DNA of 64,000 bases, taken from positions 790,696-854,695 of the forward strand of contig NZ_JAIUJY010000002.1 in assembly GCF_020166105.1 (NCBI RefSeq), given 5' to 3'. Of the stretch, positions 58,515 to 64,000 are shown in pieces. A program made the translations under genes and the position numbers. This stretch comes from Blastococcus sp. LR1. Lineage in GTDB: Bacteria; Actinomycetota; Actinomycetes; Mycobacteriales; Geodermatophilaceae. Position 1 is the first letter of the stretch. Every line of letters begins with the position of its first letter. The notes beneath the pieces are model-generated. The model ran no database searches. It had not been told where the DNA came from and saw nothing but the letters and a program-made list of their open reading frames with translations.

Positions 58515-59117
58515 GTGCCCGACGACGCCATGGCTGCCGCCCGCGGCGCCGTGGACCCGGACGACGCCGAGGTCGGCCGGCGCTTCGCCGCCGGCGACGA
58601 GCAGGCCCTGGCCTGGGCCTACGAGCGCTGGTCCGGCCAGGTGCACGGGATGGCGGTGCGGGCGTTCGGTCCCGGCCCGGACGCCGAGGACGTCACCCAG
58701 CAGACCTTCATCGCCGCCTGGACCGGCCGGGCCCGCTTCCGGCCCGGCGAGTCACCGCTGCCGGCGTGGCTGGTCGGCATCTGCCGGCACAAGATCGCCG
58801 ACGCGTGGGGTCGCCGGGAGCGACAGCGCCGCGAGACCGACGCCGCCATGTCGCAGGCGCAGGCCGCTCCTCTCGGCGGATCGGGGCCGGGGATCGACAG
58901 CGTCGTCGCAGACCGGGTGCTGGTCCTCGACGAGCTGGACCGTCTCGGCCAGCCGCAGCGCGGGATCATCGAGCTGGCGTTCTTCGCCGACCTCACCCAC
59001 GCCCAGATCGCCGAACGCACCGGTATCCCGCTGGGCACGGTCAAGTCCCACATCCGCCGCACGCTGGAACGACTGAGGAGCCGATTGGAGGGTGATGGTG
59101 CAGCACTGCCTGCCTGA
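58515..59117 (+). CDS. ECF RNA polymerase sigma factor (SigK/SigL-like)
   Basis: 200 residues from GTG 58515. Region 2 (about 25-95) contains DAEDVTQQTFIAAWTGRARF; region 4 (about 140-195) has LGQPQRGIIELAFFADLTHA then QIAERTGIPLGTVKSHIRRT. Overlaps by 20 nt with a gene for an RskA-type anti-sigma factor, so both are made together and the sigma is held inactive until a signal arrives. Starts at 58434 or 58464 would add 17-27 poorly conserved residues. Confidence 0.9.
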   Translation: MPDDAMAAARGAVDPDDAEVGRRFAAGDEQALAWAYERWSGQVHGMAVRAFGPGPDAEDVTQQTFIAAWTGRARFRPGESPLPAWLVGICRHKIADAWGRRERQRRETDAAMSQAQAAPLGGSGPGIDSVVADRVLVLDELDRLGQPQRGIIELAFFADLTHAQIAERTGIPLGTVKSHIRRTLERLRSRLEGDGAALPA

Positions 59118-59868
59118 GCAGCTCGCCCTCGCCGCGCTGCGCGAGCCGCTGCCCGACGACGACGCCTTCCACCTGGCCGCGTGCGACCTCTGCCGCGCCG
59201 AGGTCGCCTCGCTGCGACGCGCGGTGGAGGCGGTGAGCGTTCCGGAGCTCGCCGACCCCGGCCCGTCCGTGACGCCGCCGCCCGCCGTGTGGGGCGCGAT
59301 CGCCGCGGCCACCGGCGTGACCGCAGCACCGGCCGGCATGACCGCGCCCGTCGCCGCTGCACCCTCCGCCGCTGCCCCCTCCGTGGGCCCCTCCTCCGAG
59401 GAGACGCCGGGCGGGGCCCAGGTCCTCCCGTTCCGCACCCGGCGTCGCGGCCTGGTCCTGGTGGCGGCCGCCGCCGTCGCCGGAGCCGTGCTCGGTGCCG
59501 GCGTCACTGCCGTGGTCCGCAGCGGTGAGAGCACCGAGGCGCTGACCGCCGTCGCCCTCGACCCGCTCGACGACGAGCAGGCCTCCGGCCGTGCCGAGGT
59601 CCTCGTTCGCGAGGACGGCTCGCGCGCGCTCCAGGTGGACCTGGACGCTCCCGCGCTGGACGGCGAGTACTACGAGCTCTGGCTGATCGAGCCCCAGGTC
59701 GTCGACATGGTCCCGCTCGGCGTCCTGCGGCCGGGCTCCCAGACCTTCGAGCTGCCCGCCGGACTGGACCTGGGCGAGTACCCGCTCGTCGACGTCTCGG
59801 TCGAGCCGCTGGACGGGGATCCCACGCACTCCGGGATCTCCGTGGCCCGTGGGGAACTCGACACCTGA
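59098..59868 (+). CDS. RskA-family anti-sigma factor
   Basis: 256 residues. A cytoplasmic zinc-binding anti-sigma head contains FHLAACDLCRAEV (H-x3-C-x2-C). One transmembrane helix lies near 120-138 (GLVLVAAAAVAGAVLGAGVT). The extracytoplasmic C-terminal domain (about 150-255) is RskA-like, with YYELWLIEPQVVDMVPLGVL and DVSVEPLDGDPTHSG. It sequesters the sigma factor encoded just upstream; release would follow regulated proteolysis. GTG 59098 is preferred over GTG 59092 and ATG 59095 because GGAGGG ends five bases before it. Confidence 0.9.
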   Translation: MQHCLPEQLALAALREPLPDDDAFHLAACDLCRAEVASLRRAVEAVSVPELADPGPSVTPPPAVWGAIAAATGVTAAPAGMTAPVAAAPSAAAPSVGPSSEETPGGAQVLPFRTRRRGLVLVAAAAVAGAVLGAGVTAVVRSGESTEALTAVALDPLDDEQASGRAEVLVREDGSRALQVDLDAPALDGEYYELWLIEPQVVDMVPLGVLRPGSQTFELPAGLDLGEYPLVDVSVEPLDGDPTHSGISVARGELDT

Positions 59869-59886
59869 GGCCGGACCGCCGTCGCC

Positions 59887-59892
59887 TAGCGT
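59887..59892 (+). promoter_or_regulatory. Leaderless-type -10 box of egtE
   Basis: TAGCGT, 7 nt before GTG 59900, no ribosome binding site. Confidence 0.5.
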
Positions 59893-59899
59893 TCATCCC

Positions 59900-61033
59900 G
59901 TGACCGCCCCGCACGACGACCGCCTCCCGCACGACGACCTCGGCGCCTCCTGGCGCGCGGTCCGCCCGCGGCCCGCGGGCCGCCACCTGGACAGCGCGGC
60001 CTCCAGCCGGCAGTCGCACCGGGCGCTCGAGGCCGCGGCGCACCACGCGCGGCACGAGTCAGAGCTGGGCGGCTACGTCGCCGAGGCGACGGCGGACCAC
60101 CTGCTCCAGCAGGGGCGCTCGATCCTCGGCGGACTGGTCGGCATGGCGGCCGCCGACGTCGCCTTCGTCGAGTCCGCCCAGGCGGCGCTGGTCGCCCTCC
60201 TCGGTGGGTGGCGACTCCCGGCCGGGTCCCGGGTGGCGTGCCTGCCAGGGGAGTACGCCCCGAACATCGCGCAGTTCCGGGCCGCCGGGCTGCTCCCCGA
60301 GCCCCTGCCGGTCGACGGGCTCGGCCGGGCCGACGTCGAGGGCGTGGCGCGGCTGCTGGCGACCGATCCCCCGCGCTTCGTGCACCTGACGCACATCGGG
60401 AGCCACCGCGGGCTGCTGCAGCCCGCCCGGGAGATCGCCGCCCTGTGCCGCGAGGCCGGCGTTCCCCTGGTCCTGGACGCCGCCCAGTCGCTCGGGCACG
60501 TGGACGTCGACCTCGGCGCCGACGCCGTCGTCGGCACCTCCCGCAAGTGGCTGGCCGGCCCCCGCGGCGTCGGGATGCTGTTCGTCCGGCCCGCGCTGGC
60601 CGCGGAGCTGGTGCCCGTGCTGCCCGAACCCGAGGGCATCCCGCCGTTGCGGGCGTTCGAGTCGGGCGAGGCGCACGTCGCCGGCCGCATCGGCCTCGTC
60701 GTGGCGACCGGGGAGCACCTGGCGGCCGGCCCGGACGCGGTGCGCGAACGGCTCGCCGCCCTGGGCCGGTGCACCCGGGAGCTGTTGGACGGCGTCGGCG
60801 GCTGGCGGGTGGTCGAGCCGATCGACGAGCCGACCGCCAGCACGACGCTGCTGCCGCCGGACGGGGTCGACGTCGTCGGTACCCGGACCCGGCTGCTGAC
60901 CGAGCACGGCATCGTGCTGAGCGCGATCGGCCCCGAGCGGGCGCCCGGAGAGATGACCGGCCCGGTGCTGCGCGTCTCGCCGCACCTCGACACCGCGCTG
61001 GAGGACCTGGAGGCCCTGGCCGAGGCGCTCTGA
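59900..61033 (+). CDS. egtE: Ergothioneine biosynthesis PLP-dependent C-S lyase EgtE
   Basis: 377-residue fold-type I PLP enzyme of the class V aminotransferase family. HLDSAASSRQSHRALEAAAH and ARHESELGGYVAEA are the EgtE-like start. VHLTHIGSHRGLLQP, VPLVLDAAQSLGHVDVDLGA (PLP-binding Asp) and VVGTSRKWLAGPRGVGMLFV (Schiff-base Lys) follow. EgtE cleaves hercynylcysteine sulfoxide to ergothioneine, a redox buffer. The other egt genes are not in this window. Start GTG 59900 from TAGCGT seven bases upstream. The stop codon lies inside a 20-bp tandem repeat. Confidence 0.83.
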   Translation: MTAPHDDRLPHDDLGASWRAVRPRPAGRHLDSAASSRQSHRALEAAAHHARHESELGGYVAEATADHLLQQGRSILGGLVGMAAADVAFVESAQAALVALLGGWRLPAGSRVACLPGEYAPNIAQFRAAGLLPEPLPVDGLGRADVEGVARLLATDPPRFVHLTHIGSHRGLLQPAREIAALCREAGVPLVLDAAQSLGHVDVDLGADAVVGTSRKWLAGPRGVGMLFVRPALAAELVPVLPEPEGIPPLRAFESGEAHVAGRIGLVVATGEHLAAGPDAVRERLAALGRCTRELLDGVGGWRVVEPIDEPTASTTLLPPDGVDVVGTRTRLLTEHGIVLSAIGPERAPGEMTGPVLRVSPHLDTALEDLEALAEAL

Positions 61034-61093
61034 CGTTCGCCGCAGCGCTCTGACATCCGCCGCAGCGCTCTGACATCCGCCGCAGCGCTGGGC
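61025..61093. repeat. Three 20-bp tandem repeats over the egtE stop codon
   Basis: Units begin at 61025, 61045 and 61065 (GCGCTCTGACATCCGCCGCA, first unit with two changes), followed by a partial fourth. Each unit repeats the last codons and stop of egtE (GCG-CTC-TGA). Confidence 0.8.
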
Positions 61094-61101
61094 AACCGCC
61101 C

Positions 61102-61407
61102 TCAGCCGGTCGGTTCGTCGTCCACCTGGACGTCGAGGTCCAGCACGTTCCCGTCGACCGCCGTCACGGTCACGGTCACCCCGTACTCCTGGGGGTCGCC
61201 CTCGGGCGTCAGCACGCACCGGAGCTCCGCCCCCACCTCGGCGGGCAGCTCGTCCGGGCAGGAGACGTCGGACGGCACTCCGGTCCGCGCCTCGAGCACC
61301 CTCGCCGCCTCCGTGGCGACCTGGGAGGACGTCGCGGGATCGGTCCCGCAGCCGGCCAGCGCGAGCACGGCCGCGGCGCCGACGAGGGCGCCTGCACGAC
61401 CGGACAA
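61102..61407 (-). CDS. DUF4333 lipoprotein
   Basis: 101 residues from TTG 61407, with AGGAGG four bases upstream. Signal peptide GALVGAAAVLALAGCG ends in the lipobox LAGC (Cys about 20). The mature part is a DUF4333-like domain with ARTGVPSDVSCPDELPAEVG, ELRCVLTPEGDPQEYGVTVT and two Cys that may form a disulfide. Such lipoproteins are common in actinobacteria and have no known function. Probably attached to the outer face of the membrane. Confidence 0.82.
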   Translation of the reverse strand: MSGRAGALVGAAAVLALAGCGTDPATSSQVATEAARVLEARTGVPSDVSCPDELPAEVGAELRCVLTPEGDPQEYGVTVTVTAVDGNVLDLDVQVDDEPTG

Positions 61408-61474
61408 CGGGCCTCCTGCGGTGAACTCGACGGCGTCACCGTAACGCGCACGGGGGAGACGCTCCGGAAGGCGC

Positions 61475-61504
61475 TTGCGCGCGGGATCGGCCTGGTCCTA
61501 TGGT
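61475..61504 (+). promoter_or_regulatory. Promoter of the YtrA-type regulator operon
   Basis: TTGCGC (61475-61480) and TATGGT (61499-61504) with an 18-bp spacer. The -10 overlaps the left arm of the operator at 61502-61525. Confidence 0.55.
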
Positions 61505-61525
61505 TCATTACATGAGTAATGAACC
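61502..61525. promoter_or_regulatory. GntR/YtrA operator, perfect inverted repeat
   Basis: Arm GGTTCATTAC (61502-61511) is repeated exactly in inverted form at 61516-61525 around ATGA. It is AT-rich in a very GC-rich genome and covers the -10 and start region, so bound repressor would block the operon. Confidence 0.75.
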
Positions 61526-61552
61526 CAGGGACTGCATGGGCCCTGGTGACTG

Positions 61553-61927
61553 TTGGGCCACCTCGTGAACGAGGACGCCGGCCCGATCTTCCGGCAGGTC
61601 GCGGACCAGATCGAGAACGCGATCGTCGACGGCTCCCTCCCCGAGGAGAGCCAGGCCCCCTCGTCCAACGAGCTGGCCGCCTTCCACCGGATCAACCCCG
61701 CAACGGCCGCCAAGGGGCTCAACCAGCTCGTGGCCGACGGTGTCCTCTACAAGAGACGAGGTGTCGGGATGTTCGTCGCCCCGGGTGCTCGCGAACAGCT
61801 GCTGAAGCGCCGCCGCAGCGAGTTCGCCGACCAGTACGTCCGACCGCTGATGACCGAGGCGCAGAAGCTCGGCATCGCCCCCCACGAGCTCACCGACATG
61901 ATCGACCGCTGGGAGGACCCCCGATGA
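61553..61927 (+). CDS. GntR-family regulator, YtrA type
   Basis: 124 residues from TTG 61553 (GTG 61565 would give 120; neither has a clear ribosome binding site). The winged helix PIFRQVADQIENAIVDGSLP then SNELAAFHRINPATAAKGLN and LYKRRGVGMFVAPGAREQLL is the YtrA subfamily, which has only a short dimerising tail (about 80-124) and no large ligand domain. In the family it represses an ABC exporter operon and responds to cell-wall antibiotics. Here it is first in such an operon and has a perfect operator just upstream. The next gene overlaps by 4 nt. Confidence 0.9.
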   Translation: MGHLVNEDAGPIFRQVADQIENAIVDGSLPEESQAPSSNELAAFHRINPATAAKGLNQLVADGVLYKRRGVGMFVAPGAREQLLKRRRSEFADQYVRPLMTEAQKLGIAPHELTDMIDRWEDPR

Positions 61928-62862
61928 CCGCCGGCTCCGCGACCGCAGCAGCCACCGTGCAGGACGTCACGATGCGCTTCCGCGAGCACACCGCGCTCGC
62001 CGGCGTCACGACGACGTTCGAGAAGGACAGCATCACCGGCCTGCTGGGCCGCAACGGCGCCGGCAAGACCACCCTGATGCAGCTGGTCGCCGGGCACCGC
62101 GTGCCGACCAGCGGCACCGTCCGGGTGTTCGGGGAGTCCCCCTACGAGCACGACACCGCCCTCCGGAACATCTGCTTCATCAAGGAGGGGCAGCGCTACC
62201 CCGATCACTTCCGGGTCAAGGACGCGCTGACCGCTGCGGCGATGCTGTTCCCGCACTGGGACGCCGACGTCGCCGCTTCGCTGATGCGCGACTTCGACCT
62301 TCCGGCGAACCGGAACATCAAGAAGCTCTCCCGGGGCATGACCTCGGCGGTCGGCATCGTCATCGGTCTTGCCGCACGGACACCGCTCACGGTGTTCGAC
62401 GAGCCCTACCTGGGCCTGGACGCCGTGGCACGGCAGCTGTTCTACGACCGGCTCATCGCCGACTACGCGGAGCACCCGCGGACCGTCATCCTCTCCACCC
62501 ACCTCATCGAGGAGATCGCCCCGCTCCTGGAGCGCGTGTTGCTCATCGACAAGGGCCGCGTGCTCCTCGACGCCGACGCCGAGTCGCTGCGCAACAGCGC
62601 GCTGACGGTGAGCGGCCCCCGCGTCGTCGTGGAGGCATTCGCGCAGCAGCACCAGCTCCTGCACACGGAGGCCCTGGGTGGCCACGCCCGCGCGGTCGTC
62701 CGCGTTCCCGACGCCGCCGCCCGCCGGTCGGCCGCCGAATCCGGGCTCACCGTCGAACCGACCAACCTCCAGCAGCTGATCGTCGCGATGAGCCTGCAGA
62801 GCCCCGCCTCCCGCGCGGCAGCCGCCACCGCTCCCACCGACCTCGAGGAGGTCCCCCGATGA
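61924..62862 (+). CDS. ABC transporter ATPase (YtrB-like)
   Basis: 312 residues. Walker A GLLGRNGAGKTTLM (about 40-53), signature KKLSRGMTSAVGIVIGLAAR (the relaxed LSxG form usual for YtrB), Walker B LTVFDEPYLGLDAVARQ and H-loop ILSTHLIEEIAPL. A C-terminal extension (about 215-312) is typical of this exporter type. ATGA overlaps link it to the regulator before and the permease after. Confidence 0.9.
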   Translation: MTAGSATAAATVQDVTMRFREHTALAGVTTTFEKDSITGLLGRNGAGKTTLMQLVAGHRVPTSGTVRVFGESPYEHDTALRNICFIKEGQRYPDHFRVKDALTAAAMLFPHWDADVAASLMRDFDLPANRNIKKLSRGMTSAVGIVIGLAARTPLTVFDEPYLGLDAVARQLFYDRLIADYAEHPRTVILSTHLIEEIAPLLERVLLIDKGRVLLDADAESLRNSALTVSGPRVVVEAFAQQHQLLHTEALGGHARAVVRVPDAAARRSAAESGLTVEPTNLQQLIVAMSLQSPASRAAAATAPTDLEEVPR

Positions 62863-63554
62863 CCCGCGTCCTGCAGGCGGCACGTCTGCACCTGATCAAC
62901 CCCCTGGTCAGCCTCGGCATCCCGTGGCTGGTCGTCGCCATCAGCTTCGCGATCAACATCGCCATCTGGAACCTCACGCCGGCCGGGGAGGAGGACGGCG
63001 GCTTCACCGGTGGAGTCCTGGCGCTCTACTTCACCGTGCTGGTCGTCTACGTCCAGGCCGTCACCCACCTGCTCCCGTTCGCCATGGGCGTCAGCGTCAG
63101 CCGTCGCACCTTCTACCTGGGGACGGCGCTGTTCGCAGGAGCCCAGGCGCTGTACTACGGCCTCGCGATCGCGGTGCTCGTGGCCATCGAGAACGCGACG
63201 AACGGCTGGGGCGGCGGACTGAACTACTGGGCTCCTGGGCCCTTCGAGGTGGACAACTTCTTCCTGCAGGTCCTGACGTCGGGTGCCCCGATGCTGGCAT
63301 TCATCTTCGTCGGGATCGGTATGGGCGTCGTGCACCAGCGGTACGGCCAGGCCGGCACCTGGGGCCTGATCGTCGGATCGCTGGTCTTCTTCGGCGGCCT
63401 CGCCGTCCTGGTCACCTGGCTCGACGCCTGGGGGAGCCTCGGCACCTGGTTCAGCGACCAGTCGGCGACGACGCTGACGGTGGGCCTGCCCGCCGCGCTC
63501 GCTCTCCTCATCGCGCTGGTGTCCTTCCCCGGGATCCGCCGCGTCGTTCCCTGA
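62859..63554 (+). CDS. ABC transporter permease, YtrA-operon membrane protein
   Basis: 231 residues with six transmembrane helices (about 15-37, 50-72, 83-108, 135-157, 165-187, 203-225). VTHLLPFAMGVSVSRRTFYL then GTALFAGAQALYYG is a motif seen in membrane partners of YtrB-like ATPases. It probably forms the exporter with the preceding ATPase, perhaps giving resistance to cell-wall-active compounds. Ends directly before a strong terminator. Confidence 0.82.
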   Translation: MTRVLQAARLHLINPLVSLGIPWLVVAISFAINIAIWNLTPAGEEDGGFTGGVLALYFTVLVVYVQAVTHLLPFAMGVSVSRRTFYLGTALFAGAQALYYGLAIAVLVAIENATNGWGGGLNYWAPGPFEVDNFFLQVLTSGAPMLAFIFVGIGMGVVHQRYGQAGTWGLIVGSLVFFGGLAVLVTWLDAWGSLGTWFSDQSATTLTVGLPAALALLIALVSFPGIRRVVP

Positions 63555-63567
63555 CCGAACGCGAGAG

Positions 63568-63604
63568 AAGGCCCCGCGGCGCTCGGTGCTGCGGGGCCTT
63601 TTCG
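63568..63604 (+). terminator. Rho-independent terminator of the YtrA-type operon
   Basis: AAGGCCCCGC (63568-63577) pairs with GCGGGGCCTT (63591-63600), followed by TT; 14 nt after the stop codon. Confidence 0.85.
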
Positions 63605-63846
63605 GGTCCTGACGAAATGCCGGTGCCACTCTCCCCGGCCGACGCGCACGGACCGACGCGACGCATGACAACCCCGCCGCCCGCGACCCCTGACTCGTCC
63701 ATCAGCTGAACGGGCCACAGGAGGGGCATCCTCGTCCCACCGCTGGCAGCGCTCACACGGGACGGCCCCACCATCACCGGAGAGGCAGATAGCGGTGCCG
63801 GCCATCCGGGGGCCTCTATGGCCTTAGCTCGAATGTTCCGGGAACG
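63605..63846. other. Intergenic stretch without recognised gene
   Basis: About 240 bases between the operon terminator and the rRNA terminator. No reading frame here has a ribosome binding site or recognisable protein sequence, and no repeat or tRNA was found. CCGGCCATCCGGGGGCC near 63801-63817 is GC-rich but not a clear hairpin. Confidence 0.5.
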
Positions 63847-63884
63847 ACGAAAGGCCCCCAGCCTGGTGGCTGGGGGCCTTTCGT
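63847..63884 (-). terminator. Terminator of the rRNA operon
   Basis: A perfect 17-bp hairpin with a 4-nt loop: ACGAAAGGCCCCCAGCC and its complement at 63868-63884. It lies 8 nt beyond the 3' end of 5S rRNA on the minus strand. Confidence 0.85.
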
Positions 63885-63891
63885 GAATGGT

Positions 63892-64000
63892 TGTCCGGCG
63901 GCGTCCTACTCTCCCACCCCGTCTCCAGGGCAGTACCATCGGCGCTGAGAGGCTTAGCTTCCGGGTTCGGAATGTTGCCGGGCGTTTCCCTCTCGCCATG
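63892..64000 (-). rRNA. rrf: 5S ribosomal RNA, 5' end cut by the window
   Basis: The minus strand reads CATGGCGAGAGGGAAACGCC, then CATTCCGAACCCGGAAGCTA, GCGCCGATGGTACTG and GGAGAGTAGGACGCCGCCGG, the standard actinobacterial 5S sequence with loops B-E. About 109 nt are present; the first 8-10 nt lie beyond the window, where 23S and 16S rRNA genes should follow. Confidence 0.95.

Noticed and set aside
61025..61093. 20-bp tandem repeats considered as CRISPR or iterons
   Set aside because: The units are directly abutting without spacers, and there is no replication gene nearby.
1..64000. Prophage, IS element or genomic-island boundaries
   Set aside because: No transposase, integrase, tRNA-associated direct repeats or marked drop in GC was found; gene content and codon use look uniform.

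Overview
The window is GC-rich (about 74% by eye), almost wholly coding, with frequent GTG/TTG starts and 1-8 nt overlaps between genes. No recognisable tRNA gene, CRISPR array, IS element or prophage was seen. The gene content (ECF sigma/RskA pair, SEC-C protein, ergothioneine enzyme EgtE, LAxTG-type sortase substrates, several diguanylate cyclases, Mn catalase) fits a free-living actinobacterium. I lean to Geodermatophilaceae (Blastococcus/Modestobacter/Geodermatophilus type), but that is inference.

Layout. 1-12.1 kb: partial pheA, two overlapping TPR-GGDEF genes, a pxpCBA 5-oxoprolinase operon with an NRAMP-like transporter, a divergent larC-like gene and a GAF-PAS-GGDEF protein. The second TPR-GGDEF protein carries a C-terminal LarB-like domain. 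12.1-19.9 kb: a GDT1-type cation exporter, a TetR regulator with two visible operators facing a frameshifted small gene, a methyltransferase, a complete glycine betaine/carnitine/choline-type ABC operon, a TipA-like MerR regulator and a second methyltransferase. 20-25.5 kb: glpD divergent from an alkyl-DHAP-synthase-like flavoprotein, an SDR and arginine deiminase. 25.5-27.8 kb: two tandem surface proteins ending in LAYTG sorting signals, one with an Excalibur domain. 27.8-38.8 kb: SEC-C protein, P450, a SigE-like sigma factor with a membrane partner, acyl-CoA ligase, rhodanese, two PH-domain membrane proteins, a divergent response regulator/kinase pair and Mn catalase. 39-45 kb: two solute:sodium symporter modules downstream of a LytS/LytTR two-component system. 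45-56 kb: an unusual Rieske oxygenase, NarL-type two-component system with an FtsX/MacB-type ABC transporter, MBL hydrolase, Fpg-family glycosylase and photolyase. 56-64 kb: DUF309 protein, GGDEF-EAL protein, ECF sigma/RskA, egtE, lipoprotein, a YtrA-type regulator with its ABC transporter, and the 3' end of an rRNA operon (5S, minus strand).

Working together. Cyclic-di-GMP enzymes recur (three GGDEF, one GGDEF-EAL). The most unusual locus is 2.7-10.4 kb. A LarB-like domain is fused to a diguanylate cyclase, with Ala where I expect the LarB catalytic Cys. A larC-like gene lies about 3.6 kb away with its His/Asp motif replaced. No larE is visible. This looks like a repurposed nickel-pincer-cofactor module coupled to second-messenger signalling and placed around a 5-oxoprolinase operon.

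Regulation. Many genes start 6-8 nt after a TAnnnT hexamer, the signature of leaderless transcription; this was used to choose several starts. Intergenic regions also hold a modular inverted-repeat family (two clusters 29 kb apart), a 95-bp-period repeat and strong palindromic terminators.
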